Below, piece by piece: positions 9,286 through 19,588 of a DNA stretch of 64,000 bases. Within the stretch, counting starts at the first letter, position 1, and the number at the start of each line of letters is the position of its first letter. Origin of the DNA: Nodosilinea sp. E11 (GTDB taxonomy: Bacteria; Cyanobacteriota; Cyanobacteriia; Phormidesmidales; Phormidesmidaceae); the NCBI RefSeq assembly GCF_032813545.1, contig NZ_CP136520.1, positions 1,792,001 to 1,856,000 on the forward strand, read 5' to 3'. The translations under genes were made by a program, and so were the position numbers. Under the pieces are notes generated by a model. The model saw only the letters and a list, made by a program, of their open reading frames with translations. It ran no database searches and was not told where the DNA came from.

Positions 9286-11049
9286 TTATAAATCTGTCGT
9301 GGCGAGGCCGGAGGGTTTGAGCGCCCAGGTGTGGTCTTCGGCCAGCTCTAGGGTGGCTTGGTGATACTCAGCCAGCGATTCGCGGTGGCCGACGCTAATA
9401 AACGTGGTGCCGCTGTGGTGCAGGTGGTCGTAGAGTTTGGCCTCGTTAGCCAGATCGAGGGCGCTGGTGGCTTCGTCGAGAATGGCAAAGTCGGGCTGGC
9501 TGACCAAAAGGCGGGCAAAGGTGAGCCGCTGCTGCTCGCCCAGCGACAGTACATCGCCCCATTCTTCTACCGCATCAAAGCCACCAAAGCGCTCGGCCAA
9601 ATTGGCCAGGTTGACTTTCTCTAGGGCGGCCTGGAGACCAGCATCGTCCACCGCTTGGCTGGTGTTGGGGTAGAGCAACTGCTCTCGCAGGGTGCCGAGA
9701 ATCATGTAGGGCTTTTGGGGCAAAAAGAGAATGCTGTCTAGCTCAGGGCGGTGGATAGTGCCGCTGCCGGAATGCCAGAGACCGGCGATCGCCCGCAGCA
9801 GCGAACTCTTGCCGCAGCCGCTTGGCCCCACAATCAGCAATCCGGTTTTGTCAGGAATATCAATCGAGAGATTTTCGACCAGAGTGCGCTGGTAGTTGGG
9901 GGTTTGCAAGGTAAACGCTTTTAGCGCCAGGGAATCTGAGGGTTCAATGGCGATCGTGGGATGGTCTAGAGATTCTGAGGAGTCTTCCGCCGTAGAATCA
10001 TCTACGGATGGTGGGGACGCTGCGGCGGCGGGCTCACTCTCCACATGGTTGAGCGTTTCGGCAAAGCTGTAGAGACGATCGATGCCGGCCCCAAAGGAGG
10101 TGAGTTCTGAGAACCGGGCCACCACCACATTGAGCGAAAAGAACACCCGCATGAAGGCTCCCTGGGCCTCGGAAACCTTGCCCACTTCGAGATCGCCGGA
10201 GAACACCGCTGGGGCCACCACGATCGCGGGCAGCACAAAGGGAATAAACTCGTAGGCGTTGGTCAGGGCATTGAGGTTGAGTTCCCAAACGATCAGCTTT
10301 TTAAAGTTGTCGAAGGCGGCCATGAAGCGGTTGTTCACCTGGCTGGCCTCCTGGGCTTCGCCCCGGTAAAAGGCGATCGCCTCAGCGTTTTCGCGAATGC
10401 GTACCAGGCTGAAGCGAAAGTTGGCCTCCCGTTTCAGCTGCTCAAAGTTGAGCCGCACCAGGGGCTGGCCAAAGATCACCACCGTCACCAGGGTGCCCAG
10501 CAGGGCGTAGAGCACCAAAAAGCCCACCAGATTTTTGGAGATGCCCCAGAGCACGCCGCTAAAGGCGATCACTTGCAGCACTGAGCTAACCACCACCAGC
10601 AGCAGCGCCAACGACTGCTGGGTGAAGTTTTTCACATCTTCGGCGATGCGCTGGTCAGGGTTGTCGATGTCGGGCTGAAACTGCTGGATGTCGTAGAAGG
10701 CGCGATCGCTAAAGTAATCGCCCACAAACCGCCCCGTTAACCACCGTCGCCACTCTAGACCCAGGCGCTTTTGCAGGTAGTCGTAGCCCGCCAGCAGCGG
10801 CGCGTAGGCCACCAGCACGCCAATAAATACCAGCACGGTTTCCCAAAAGCGGGCTTCGTCTTTAGCGGAGAGAGCAGAGATCAGCACGCCGCGCTTGTTG
10901 TTGAGCACCACGCTGAGGCCGGTGTAGCCCAGCAAAAACACCGCAATCAGCAGCAGCAGGCCCCCGGCTTTCCACTTTTCGTCGCCAAACCAGTAAGTTT
11001 TGGCGATCGCCCAAAACCGTCTAAACCCTTTGAGGTTAAATCGTTCCAT
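9286..11049 (-). CDS. ABC transporter, fused permease and ATPase (SbmA/BacA/ABCD type)
   Basis: 587-residue half transporter. An N-terminal ABC_membrane_2 region has about six helices (about 25-320; WRRWLTGRFVGDYF and DQRIAEDVKNFTQQSL are typical family motifs). The ATPase has Walker A GPSGCGKSSLLRAIAGLW, signature LSLGEQQR and Walker B FAILDEATSALD. Acidic linker residues about 345-365 are low complexity. It is predicted to work as a homodimer in the inner membrane; relatives move peptides, cobalamin or acyl compounds, so the substrate is open. It starts 73 bases after the pirin gene and may be co-transcribed with it. Confidence 0.9.
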   Translation of the reverse strand: MERFNLKGFRRFWAIAKTYWFGDEKWKAGGLLLLIAVFLLGYTGLSVVLNNKRGVLISALSAKDEARFWETVLVFIGVLVAYAPLLAGYDYLQKRLGLEWRRWLTGRFVGDYFSDRAFYDIQQFQPDIDNPDQRIAEDVKNFTQQSLALLLVVVSSVLQVIAFSGVLWGISKNLVGFLVLYALLGTLVTVVIFGQPLVRLNFEQLKREANFRFSLVRIRENAEAIAFYRGEAQEASQVNNRFMAAFDNFKKLIVWELNLNALTNAYEFIPFVLPAIVVAPAVFSGDLEVGKVSEAQGAFMRVFFSLNVVVARFSELTSFGAGIDRLYSFAETLNHVESEPAAAASPPSVDDSTAEDSSESLDHPTIAIEPSDSLALKAFTLQTPNYQRTLVENLSIDIPDKTGLLIVGPSGCGKSSLLRAIAGLWHSGSGTIHRPELDSILFLPQKPYMILGTLREQLLYPNTSQAVDDAGLQAALEKVNLANLAERFGGFDAVEEWGDVLSLGEQQRLTFARLLVSQPDFAILDEATSALDLANEAKLYDHLHHSGTTFISVGHRESLAEYHQATLELAEDHTWALKPSGLATTDL

Positions 11050-11121
11050 GCCGGTGCAAAGTCTCCCGCTGCGCCAAGGGTGCTTTGGGGATCTTACAAA
11101 AGTTCACCCCTTTGTGCCGGG

Positions 11122-12018
11122 TTACTGGGGGGTGAGGGCACCCATTTTGCCGCTCTGGTAGTCGGCCATGGCCTGGTAGATTTCTTCGGTGGTGTTCATC
11201 ACAAAGGGGCCGTGGCCGACGATGGGCTCGTCGATGGGTGCGCCTGAGAGTAGCAGGGCAGTGGTATCTTGCAGGCAGTCGAGGGTGAGGGTGGTGCCAG
11301 CCGAGTTGCAGATACCAATCTCCGCCTCTGCGATCGGCTCCGAGCCGCCCACACGCACCGCTCCCTTCAGCACCACCAGCAGAGTGGTGTGTCCCTCGGG
11401 CACATCCAGACTTACCTGCTGACCACCGCTCAGCCGCAGATCCCACAGGTTGATCGGGGTAAATGTCTGGGCTGGCCCCTGAGATTCTGCATAGTCTCCG
11501 GCAATCACCCGCAGGCGGCCCCGACCATCGGGTAGCTCGACGACAGGAATGCGATCGCTGGTAATGCCCTGGTAGCGGGGCGCAGACATTTTGTCCTTGG
11601 CGGGCAAATTTACCCACAGCTGCACCATCTCAAAGGGGCCGCCAGTTTGGGCAAAGGTTGGCCCGTGGAATTCTTCGTGCACCAGGCCCGCCGCCGCCGT
11701 CATCCACTGCACATCCCCGGGGCCGATGATGCCGCCGCCGCCCGCCGAGTCGCGGTGCTCGACCTCGCCGTTGTAGACGATGGTGACGGTCTCAAAGCCC
11801 CGGTGGGGGTGTTCACCCACGCCGCGCCGCGCTGTCGTGGGGGGAAATTCGGCTGGCCCGGCATAGTCGAGCAGCAAAAAGGGGCTGATGGTTTGGCCCA
11901 GACCGTTGTAGGCCATCAGCGTGCGCACCGGAAAGCCGTCGCCTACCCAGTGGCGACCTTGGGTGCGCTGAATGCTGTGCAGGGTTTTAGCGGTGCTGGT
12001 CGGGTTGAGAGTCGGCAT
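11122..12018 (-). CDS. pirin family protein
   Basis: 298-residue bicupin. The iron ligands of pirins are visible as the histidines of GEHPHRGFETVT and the His/Glu of GLVHEEF. The C-terminal cupin is also present. Pirins act as redox-sensing iron proteins or as quercetin dioxygenases; the role here is not evident. The gene lies on the minus strand between the deaminase and the ABC exporter genes. Confidence 0.92.
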   Translation of the reverse strand: MPTLNPTSTAKTLHSIQRTQGRHWVGDGFPVRTLMAYNGLGQTISPFLLLDYAGPAEFPPTTARRGVGEHPHRGFETVTIVYNGEVEHRDSAGGGGIIGPGDVQWMTAAAGLVHEEFHGPTFAQTGGPFEMVQLWVNLPAKDKMSAPRYQGITSDRIPVVELPDGRGRLRVIAGDYAESQGPAQTFTPINLWDLRLSGGQQVSLDVPEGHTTLLVVLKGAVRVGGSEPIAEAEIGICNSAGTTLTLDCLQDTTALLLSGAPIDEPIVGHGPFVMNTTEEIYQAMADYQSGKMGALTPQ

Positions 12019-12188
12019 AGTGAAGCGGGGATGAACGCTGTAATGCTTTCTACTGTAACGAATTTCAAAGTTGGGTTGAGGGTCCTCACCCTCTGGCTGT
12101 CATGCCTGATTCACCGTAGATTCGGTGTCGGGCAAGACGCGAGGGTTTTTGCTGATCGAGGCGCGGTAGAAAATGAGTGGGTTAGAGC

Positions 12189-12254
12189 AGACCCCAGGGT
12201 TCTACTATGGATAGCCAACCCTCTTTGAGACTATCTAGAAGAACCCTGGGGTCT
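12189..12254. repeat. 15-bp perfect inverted repeat, possible terminator
   Basis: AGACCCCAGGGTTCT at 12189-12203 is repeated exactly in inverse orientation at 12240-12254, with a 36-base loop that can itself pair weakly (GATAG/CTATC). It lies just after the deaminase stop and before the pirin start, both on the minus strand. No T-run is present on either side, so it may be a terminator stem or a dispersed palindrome. Confidence 0.55.
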
Positions 12255-12278
12255 ATCCCTGCGGAACCAATACTCAGG

Positions 12279-13637
12279 TCAGGCGGCGAGCGATCGCGCC
12301 ACCATCCCGTGCTTCTCTAGCACCACCGGCAGATCCAGCGTCAGCAGGCCCTCGGGGTTAAGCACCTCTCTGCCGTGGATAAAGCTGTAGTCAACCCGAT
12401 CGACCATGCAAAAGATCAGCGCGGCCACGGGGTCGTAGGCAGTGCCCGACAGCGCCAGGCGATCGAGATTGACGGTGACAAAATCTGCCGCCATGCCGGG
12501 GGCCAGGTGGCCAATGTCGGTGCGGCCCAGCACCTTTGCGCCGCCGCGAGTGGCGATCTCCAGCGCTTCGCGGGCGGTGAGGGCAGCGGGGTCTTCTTCC
12601 CGCACGCGGGCCATCAGAAAAGCCTGGCGGGCCTCACCCAGCAGGTGGCTGCCATCGTTAGAAGCGGAACCATCCACCCCCAAGCCCACGGGCACGTTGT
12701 GATCGAGCATTTTTCGGATTGGGGCCATGCCGCTGGCCAGGCGCATGTTGCTACAGGGGCAGTGGGCCACGCCAGTGCCGGTCTGGCCAAAGCTAGCGAT
12801 CGCCTTGTCGTCGAGCTTGACGCAGTGGGCGTGCCAGACGTCTTCCCCCAGCCAGCCTACCGAGGCGGCATAGTCGCCGGGGGTGAGGCCAAAGGTATCG
12901 AGGCTGTAGGTGACGTCGGAGTTGTTTTCGGCCAGATGGGTGTGCAGCCGCACGCCGGGGTAACTGCGGGCCAGCGCGGCTGACTCACGCATCAAATCGG
13001 TCGAGACGCTGAAGGGGGAGCAGGGGGCCAGGGTAATGCGGGTCAGGGCATAGGGGTCGTTGTTGTGGTACTGCTCGATCAGGCGCTGAGAGTCTTTGAG
13101 GATATCGGCCTCGGCCTCAACGATGGAGTCGGGGGGTAGGCCGCCCTTGCTCTCGCCCACGCTCATGCTGCCCCGGCTGGCGTGGAAGCGCAGCCCGGTT
13201 TGGGCGACAGCCTCGATTTCATCATCGAGGGTGCAGCCGTTGGGGAAGAGGTAGAGGTGGTCGCTGGCGGTGGTGCAGCCCGAGTAGATCAGCTCGGCGG
13301 CGGCCACTTGGGCGCTGAGGCGAATGGCCTCGGGGGTGAGCTGCTGCCACAGGGGATAAAGGGCACTGAGCCAGTTGAACAGAGATGAATTCTGTGCCCC
13401 CCGCACAACCCGCGTCAGGGTTTGAAAAAAGTGGTGGTGGGTGTTGACCAGGCCAGGAAACACCAGGTGGCGATCGCCCAGATCGATCACCCGGTCAGCG
13501 GTCTGGGGTAATGCTGCGGTGGTGCCCACCTGCTCGATCATATGGTCGCGAATAAACAGTGCCCCAGCGCGAATCTCCCGCCGCTCATCATCCATGGTGA
13601 CGAGGGTGTGGATGTTTTTGACCAAGAGGGTTGGCAC
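12279..13637 (-). CDS. amidohydrolase, 8-oxoguanine deaminase-like
   Basis: 452-residue amidohydrolase-superfamily enzyme of the ATZ/TRZ group. Zinc ligands are H67 and H69 (NTHHHFFQTLTR), the histidine of HTHLAEN, the histidine of WHAHCV and the aspartate of GVDGSASND. FFQTLTR and the SSLFNWLSALYPLW segment fit 8-oxoguanine deaminase or hydroxyatrazine-type hydrolases better than guanine deaminase. The likely role is removal of oxidised guanine or salvage of a purine/triazine. It starts with GTG at 13637. Confidence 0.85.
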   Translation of the reverse strand: MPTLLVKNIHTLVTMDDERREIRAGALFIRDHMIEQVGTTAALPQTADRVIDLGDRHLVFPGLVNTHHHFFQTLTRVVRGAQNSSLFNWLSALYPLWQQLTPEAIRLSAQVAAAELIYSGCTTASDHLYLFPNGCTLDDEIEAVAQTGLRFHASRGSMSVGESKGGLPPDSIVEAEADILKDSQRLIEQYHNNDPYALTRITLAPCSPFSVSTDLMRESAALARSYPGVRLHTHLAENNSDVTYSLDTFGLTPGDYAASVGWLGEDVWHAHCVKLDDKAIASFGQTGTGVAHCPCSNMRLASGMAPIRKMLDHNVPVGLGVDGSASNDGSHLLGEARQAFLMARVREEDPAALTAREALEIATRGGAKVLGRTDIGHLAPGMAADFVTVNLDRLALSGTAYDPVAALIFCMVDRVDYSFIHGREVLNPEGLLTLDLPVVLEKHGMVARSLAA

Positions 13638-13836
13638 AGCTAGAACTCCCGCAACACGTTATTAGGACGGGACTATAGCAGGATCAGCGAGGGCGCTAAT
13701 GTTTTCCGCTATGCAGATTTAGGTTTTCTGATCATTGGACAACAATGGCGCTATTCCCCTAATCGAACCATCAGCGGCTTCCCCAAAAAACTCAGACAGG
13801 CGCTCTCATGACGTCTGATTACGAGAGACCAATGAA

Positions 13837-15222
13837 TTAGAGACCAATGAATTTTTGAAAAAACTTCACTTTGCCCGCGTAGGGCGGGTAGCGCCAGTCC
13901 ATATCCAGCCAAAAGGGTTTCTTCAAAACGCCCTTGAGGTTAGAAAAGGTGTCAAAGCTATATTGGCCTCGGTAGTGGCCCAGGCCACTGCTGCCCACCC
14001 CGCCAAAGGGGAGATTCCACTGGGCAACCTGCAAGATCACGTCGTTGATGCAGACTGACCCGGCAGTGGTGCGATCGAGCACCTGGGCCTGCACCTGGCG
14101 ATCGCGCGTAAACAGGTACAGCGCCAGAGGCTTAGGCCGTTGGTTGATAGATGCGATCGCATCGTCCAAGTTGCGATAGGTGAGAATCGGCAAGATCGGG
14201 CCGAAGATCTCCTCCTGCATAATTGGGGCATCCCAGCTGACGCCGTCGATCAGAGTGGGGGCAATGTAGCGATCGCGGCGATCGTGCTCTCCCCCAGCCA
14301 AAATATTGCCCTGATCCAGCAGGCCCACCAGGCGGTCGAACTGGCGATCGTTGACCACGCGCGATAGGTCGGGGCTCTCGGCGGGATTTTCACCGTAGCA
14401 CTCAGCGATCCTCTGCTTTAGCGCCACCACCAGGTCATCCTTCACCCGTTCATCGACCAGCAGGTAGTCGGGGGCAACGCAGGTTTGCCCCAGGTTGAGA
14501 AACTTACCCCAGGCAATGCGCCGGGCCGCCACCTCCAGATTGACATCGGCATCGACAATGCAGGGGCTTTTGCCACCTAGCTCTAGGGTCACCGGGGTGA
14601 GGTGCTGGGCCGCCGCCTGCATGACGAGCTTGCCGACCCGCTCACTGCCAGTAAACAGAATATGGTCAAACTGTTCGGCCAATAGCGCTTGGGCGGTGTC
14701 AACATCACCCTCCACCACGGTTACATAGGCCGGGTCAAAGGTAGCTTCGACCAGCCGGGCCACCACCCTAGAAGTAGCCGGGGCCAGCTCCGAGGGTTTG
14801 AGCATGGCGCAATTGCCAGCGGCGATCGCCCCCACCAGCGGCGAAATCATCAGCTGAAAAGGGTAGTTCCACGGGCCAATCACCAGCACCACCCCCAGGG
14901 GCTCGGGTTGTACCCAGCCCGAACCCGGCTGTTGGTTCAGCGGCAGCGATACCTTGCGCCGCTTCACCCAACGGGGCAGGTGTTTGATCACATAGTCCAG
15001 TTCGCTAATCGCCCCGACTTCAAAATAGCCTTCAAACTCGGGCCGCCCCAGGTCTTGCCTGACCGCGTCGATAATGTCGGCCTGGTAGGTGACAATGGCC
15101 GCTCGCAGCGCCTTGAGCTGGGCGAGGCGAAAGTCAAGGCTGCGGGTCGCCCCAGTATTCCAGTAGACCCGCTGGCGCAGCAGTAGATCGGCAACGGGGG
15201 CAGAGGCAGCGAGGGTAGTCAT
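13837..15222 (-). CDS. aldehyde dehydrogenase (ALDH3-like, fatty aldehyde type)
   Basis: 461-residue NAD(P)-dependent aldehyde dehydrogenase. It has the oxidoreductase segments VVLVIGPWNYPFQLM, ELGGKSPCIVD (general-base region) and the catalytic cysteine in LNLGQTCVAPDYLL. The C-terminus SLGHYRG/FDTFSNLKGVLKKPF and the short overall length match ALDH3 and the cyanobacterial enzyme that oxidises fatty aldehydes derived from membrane lipids. ATG at 15222 is chosen over a TTG at 15237. Confidence 0.92.
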   Translation of the reverse strand: MTTLAASAPVADLLLRQRVYWNTGATRSLDFRLAQLKALRAAIVTYQADIIDAVRQDLGRPEFEGYFEVGAISELDYVIKHLPRWVKRRKVSLPLNQQPGSGWVQPEPLGVVLVIGPWNYPFQLMISPLVGAIAAGNCAMLKPSELAPATSRVVARLVEATFDPAYVTVVEGDVDTAQALLAEQFDHILFTGSERVGKLVMQAAAQHLTPVTLELGGKSPCIVDADVNLEVAARRIAWGKFLNLGQTCVAPDYLLVDERVKDDLVVALKQRIAECYGENPAESPDLSRVVNDRQFDRLVGLLDQGNILAGGEHDRRDRYIAPTLIDGVSWDAPIMQEEIFGPILPILTYRNLDDAIASINQRPKPLALYLFTRDRQVQAQVLDRTTAGSVCINDVILQVAQWNLPFGGVGSSGLGHYRGQYSFDTFSNLKGVLKKPFWLDMDWRYPPYAGKVKFFQKFIGL

Positions 15223-15419
15223 GGTGATCTCTGGCAAAGGAGCGTCCGGGCAGTGAATGCGTCTCTATCCTACAAACCCCTCGGTCGTCTTAGCCATAGA
15301 AATCGGGATCGCGGTAGCCGGGTGATCTCAATGGCAAACCCTGGCCCTGGCAACTCTAGCGTCGGCCCAGAATTGAGTAGACTCTGTAGAAGCACCCCCT
15401 AAAATTTGAATATTCCATC

Positions 15420-15944
15420 ATGCTGACATCAGTTTTTCGTTTCGGCTTTGCGGTTGCTCTGGTTATGCTGACTCTGCTGGGCAATGCCGAACCCAGTTCC
15501 GCTGTTTCTTTAGAGGTTAATTTTATGGGTGCTCTACCATTTATCGGCAATATGGCGGGCGATCGCCCCACCAATCTAGGCGTTAAAGCAGGCAAACTAG
15601 CCCCCTGCCCTGCTTCTCCCAACTGCGTGGTCAGCCAGGGCGAGGCGGATGCTGAGCACAGCATCGCCCCCTTGACCTATAGTGGCGACTCTACCCAGGC
15701 GATGGCTAAACTCACCAATGTTGTCAAAGCCATGCCCCGCACCACCATTGTTGAGGCCACCGACACCTACCTCTACGCCGAGTTTGCCAGTAAGCTGATG
15801 GGCTTTGTCGACGATGTAGAGTTTTACCTCGACCCGGAGGCCTCGGTGATTCAAGTGCGATCGGCCTCTCGCATGGGCCAATCTGACCTGGGGGTGAACC
15901 GTAAACGGGTAGAAGCCATTCGCCAAGCCCTGGCTACCGCCTAG
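15420..15944 (+). CDS. DUF1499 protein, secreted
   Basis: 174 residues with a signal peptide (hydrophobic 4-20, cleavage near SSA/VS). A DUF1499 domain follows, recognised by LAPCPASPNCVVSQ, the TYLYAEFASKLMGFVDDVEF block and SASRMGQSDLGVNRKRVEAI. The function of the family is unknown. It is convergent with purK, 37 bases away. Confidence 0.9.
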   Translation: MLTSVFRFGFAVALVMLTLLGNAEPSSAVSLEVNFMGALPFIGNMAGDRPTNLGVKAGKLAPCPASPNCVVSQGEADAEHSIAPLTYSGDSTQAMAKLTNVVKAMPRTTIVEATDTYLYAEFASKLMGFVDDVEFYLDPEASVIQVRSASRMGQSDLGVNRKRVEAIRQALATA

Positions 15945-15981
15945 AAGGAGCTCCTATCTGAGCCACCTAAGATCGCAGGGC

Positions 15982-17139
15982 TCAGCCGTACCAGATGGCC
16001 TCGATCGCCTGGGCCGCCGCCACCGGGTCGGCAGCGGCATCGAGGCGCTGGGTAATGTGGCCCAGCTTACGACCGGGGCGAATGCCTTTGGTATACCAGT
16101 AGAGGGTGGCTTCAGGCAGCTGCTTTAGCGCTTCGAGCTGGCGGTAGTGATGCTCGTCAGACGCCTCTAGCCCCAGCAAATTCACCATCACCGCCTGAGG
16201 GCAGGTGAGCCCAGCGGGGCCAAGGGGGCGATCGCTCACTGCCCGCAGCTGCTGTTCAAACTGTGAGGTGGCACAGGCATCGAGGCTGTAGTGACCCGAA
16301 TTGTGGGTGCGGGGAGCAATTTCGTTGATTAGCACCTGATCTTGCTGGGTGAGAAAGCATTCGATACCCAAAATACCCACCAGCTGAAGCTGTTCCGCTA
16401 GGGTGCAGGCCAGGCGATGCATCGTCGCGGCCACCGCTGGTTCCACCCTGGCCGGAGCCAAGACCCGCCGACAAATTTGATCGACCTGCTGGGTTTCTAC
16501 GGTGGGATACACCGCGATCTCGCCCGCCGCCGAGCGGGCAACCATCACCGCCAGCTCTTGCTTAAAGGGCACAAACTCCTCTAGCAAAACCGGGGCATGG
16601 TTAAACCGATCCCAGGTGGCGCTGAGTTGCGAGGCCGCCTTGACGACGGCGGTGCCATAGCCGTCGTAGCCTAGGCGGCGAGTTTTCATCACCAGCGGCC
16701 AGCCTAGGGCCTCGGCTTTAGCGGCTAGTTCAGCCTCGCTTTCGTCACCCTCTAAAAAGTCGTAGCAAGGGTTGGGCAGACCAATGTCTGCAAAGAATTC
16801 TCGCTGGTGGCGCTTGTCTAGCACCAGGGCCAAAACCTCTAAACCAGGGCGAAAGCGAGTGCCTTGGTCAGCCAGGGGTTGCAGCCCCTCACAATCGATA
16901 AACTCGTTTTCGAAGGTAATGACGTCGCACTGGGCCGCCAGGGTTGCGGTGGCGATCGCATCATCCACCGCAGCGAACAGAGCCGACGAGGCGATCGCCA
17001 CCGCTGGGTCGCTTGGGCTAGGAGTTTGCACCACCAGTTCTAGCCCGAGCCGTTGGGCCGCAGGCCCCATCATCCAGGCCAGTTGACCGCCGCCAATGAC
17101 ACCCACACGGTGGATCGGGTTTGACTCTGTCTGTGCCAT
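15982..17139 (-). CDS. purK: N5-carboxyaminoimidazole ribonucleotide synthase
   Basis: ATP- and bicarbonate-dependent carboxylation of AIR in purine synthesis. 385 residues in three ATP-grasp subdomains: GVIGGGQLAWM at the N-terminus, PLVMKTRRLGYDGYGTAVV in the ATP-binding region, and ECFL...INEIAPRTHNSGHYSLDAC near the active site. Start is uncertain: ATG at 17139 or 17166; I prefer 17139 because it gives the usual short lead to the glycine loop. Confidence 0.95.
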   Translation of the reverse strand: MAQTESNPIHRVGVIGGGQLAWMMGPAAQRLGLELVVQTPSPSDPAVAIASSALFAAVDDAIATATLAAQCDVITFENEFIDCEGLQPLADQGTRFRPGLEVLALVLDKRHQREFFADIGLPNPCYDFLEGDESEAELAAKAEALGWPLVMKTRRLGYDGYGTAVVKAASQLSATWDRFNHAPVLLEEFVPFKQELAVMVARSAAGEIAVYPTVETQQVDQICRRVLAPARVEPAVAATMHRLACTLAEQLQLVGILGIECFLTQQDQVLINEIAPRTHNSGHYSLDACATSQFEQQLRAVSDRPLGPAGLTCPQAVMVNLLGLEASDEHHYRQLEALKQLPEATLYWYTKGIRPGRKLGHITQRLDAAADPVAAAQAIEAIWYG

Positions 17140-17302
17140 GCTTGTTCGCAAACGCTGTCTCGTCATCGATGACCTGTTGCCGGTTAACCTTGCCAGGGCT
17201 GATCAGCAGATTACTCAGGCAAGACTAACCCGCTAACCCCATCGCCAGGCTCACACCCAACATTTCAGGCAATCACCTTAGCATCTGGGTGGCCCAGTCA
17301 GG

Positions 17303-19588
17303 CTAACTCACCTGACCCATGCGTCGAATTTTGAGCACGTCGGCCATTTTGCGAATTTGCCCAAAGGTTTGGTCGAGGTGAGCATGGTCTTTCACGTCTA
17401 GCCCCAGGTCGATCTCGGCGGTTTGGCCGGGGAAGGTTTTGACTTGAGCCTTGTGGACGTTGATTTGCAGGTCTGACAGATGCGACAAGATATCTTTGAG
17501 CACGCCCACGCGATCGATCACCTCAATGCGCACCTCCACCGGGTAGGTCTGGCGAGTACCATTGTGATCGCCCTGGTTCCAACTGACTGGAATGATGCGA
17601 TCGCCCGGTATATCGACCAGGTTGGGACACCCCTGGCGGTGGATAGCAATGCCCCGGCTACCGAGGGACACACTGCCCATAATCGGCTCGCCCGGCAGCG
17701 GATTACAACAGCCCGCAATGTGGTGCACTAGCCCCTCAATACCCAAGATTGGATCTTTTGAGGGGGCTGGCCGATGGCGATGGGGGCTGGTCACCGCCCC
17801 CGCCAAAAACTGGTTAGAACCTTGCAGCGACGCCTCGGGCGAGAGCACCTCCAGCGGCTGTTTCGTCTTGACCGCCTCTCGCAAACGGTTAACAAACAAG
17901 TTTAGCGTCACCTCGCCATAGCCCAGCCCCGCCAAAAAGTCGTCAACACTCTGGTAGTTGCAGCGCTCGGCAGCCATCTGAGCCGGTTCTGACTTGAGCA
18001 GGGCGTCAAAGCCGCTGCGACCCAGCTCTTTTTCGAGCATGTCGCGGCCTCGGGCAATATTTTCGTCCCGGTGCGATCGCTTATACCACTGGCGAATGCG
18101 GTTGCGGGCGCTAGGGGTGACAACAAAATTCAGCCAGTCGAGGCTGGGGTGGCTGTTCTTTTGGGTAATGATCTCAACGATGTCACCATTTTCGAGCGGC
18201 GTGTCTAGGGTGACGATGCGGCCATTCACCCTAGCCCCGGCACAGTGGTTGCCCACCTCGGTGTGAATACGGTAGGCAAAGTCGACCGACGTTGCCCCCC
18301 GACTGAGAGGCACCACATCGCCGTCGGGAGTAAAGACGTAGACATCTTCGTCAAACAGGTTTCCCTTGACGTTTTCGAGAAATTCTTTAGCGTCTTTGAG
18401 ATCGTTTTGCCACTCCAGCAGCTGCCGCAGCCAGGTAAACTTTTCGTCGTCGGCGTTGATGCGGGTGTTGACCGACGAGCCAGTTTCCTTGTATTTCCAG
18501 TGGGCGGCGATGCCATACTCGGCGATGTGGTGCATCTCTAGGGTGCGAATCTGCACTTCGATCGGTTTGCCCTTGGGACCAATGACTACCGTATGCAGCG
18601 ACTGGTAGCGGTTAGGCTTGGGCAGACCAATGTAATCTTTAAACCGACCGGGGATGGGGCGAAAGGCATCATGAACGATAGCCAGGGCGCGGTAGCAGTC
18701 TTCGTTGGTGCCAACTATCAGCCTAATGGCCGCGATGTCATAGATCTCAGTGAAATCTTTCTGCTGCCGCTGCATTTTGCGGTAGATACCGTACAGGTGC
18801 TTAGGACGGCTGTTTACGTCTACCACCTGAATCTCGGCCTGGTGCATGCGCTGGCGCAGGGTTTCGGCCACCTGCACCAGCCTCGCCTCGCGATCAGCCC
18901 GCTTCTCGGTAATGTGCCGCTGCATCTGGCGGTAGGCGTCGGGCTCTAAATATTTGAAGGAAAGATCTTCCAGTTCCCACTTAAACCGCCCAATCCCCAG
19001 GCGGTTGGCCAGGGGCGCAAAGATCTCCATCGTTTCGCGGGCAATGCGGCGGCGCTTTTCGTCGCTGAGATGCTCTAGGGTGCGCATGTTGTGGAGGCGA
19101 TCGGCCAGTTTCACCACAATCACGCGAATGTCTTGGGCCATCGCCAAGAACATGCGGCGAAAGTTTTCGGCCTGACGCTCAGTTTTACTCTCAAAGTTAA
19201 ACTTCGACAGCTTGGTCACCCCCTCCACCAGCTGCCGTACCTCATCGCCAAAGTGATTTTCCAGTTCTTCGGGGGTGATGTCGGTGTCTTCAACAATGTC
19301 GTGGAGAAAACCCGAAGCAATCATGGCGCTGTCGCCCCCAAGATCGCGCAGCAACCCAGCCACGGCGATCGGATGACAGATGTAGGGTTCTCCCGAGGCC
19401 CGATACTGCCCCTTATGCAGGGTGTAGGCAAACTCAAAGGCCTGGCACACTAACAGGTTGTTTGACTTGTCTTCTGGGTCTTGGGCCGCGTCGTCTTGAC
19501 TGTCATCGTGATGGGTCAGCACGCAGGTTTCGAGCCAACCGGGGAGGGTGCAGTCATCGGGTAGGGGGGGATGAACTGTTGCAGTCAT
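17303..19588 (-). CDS. rsh: bifunctional (p)ppGpp synthetase/hydrolase (RelA/SpoT)
   Basis: 761-residue stringent-response enzyme. The HD hydrolase domain (about 50-210) carries YICHPIAVAGLL, FLHDIVEDT and KLADRLHNMRTL. The synthetase domain (about 245-390) carries YDIAAIRLIV, GRFKDYIGLPKPNRYQSLHT and the EVQIRT segment. TGS (about 415-480), the conserved-Cys region (HHIAGCCNPLPGEPI) and a C-terminal ACT domain (about 680-755) follow. Both active sites look intact, so it should make and degrade (p)ppGpp. It is upstream of purK on the same strand with a 163-base gap to the chosen purK start. Confidence 0.97.
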   Translation of the reverse strand: MTATVHPPLPDDCTLPGWLETCVLTHHDDSQDDAAQDPEDKSNNLLVCQAFEFAYTLHKGQYRASGEPYICHPIAVAGLLRDLGGDSAMIASGFLHDIVEDTDITPEELENHFGDEVRQLVEGVTKLSKFNFESKTERQAENFRRMFLAMAQDIRVIVVKLADRLHNMRTLEHLSDEKRRRIARETMEIFAPLANRLGIGRFKWELEDLSFKYLEPDAYRQMQRHITEKRADREARLVQVAETLRQRMHQAEIQVVDVNSRPKHLYGIYRKMQRQQKDFTEIYDIAAIRLIVGTNEDCYRALAIVHDAFRPIPGRFKDYIGLPKPNRYQSLHTVVIGPKGKPIEVQIRTLEMHHIAEYGIAAHWKYKETGSSVNTRINADDEKFTWLRQLLEWQNDLKDAKEFLENVKGNLFDEDVYVFTPDGDVVPLSRGATSVDFAYRIHTEVGNHCAGARVNGRIVTLDTPLENGDIVEIITQKNSHPSLDWLNFVVTPSARNRIRQWYKRSHRDENIARGRDMLEKELGRSGFDALLKSEPAQMAAERCNYQSVDDFLAGLGYGEVTLNLFVNRLREAVKTKQPLEVLSPEASLQGSNQFLAGAVTSPHRHRPAPSKDPILGIEGLVHHIAGCCNPLPGEPIMGSVSLGSRGIAIHRQGCPNLVDIPGDRIIPVSWNQGDHNGTRQTYPVEVRIEVIDRVGVLKDILSHLSDLQINVHKAQVKTFPGQTAEIDLGLDVKDHAHLDQTFGQIRKMADVLKIRRMGQVS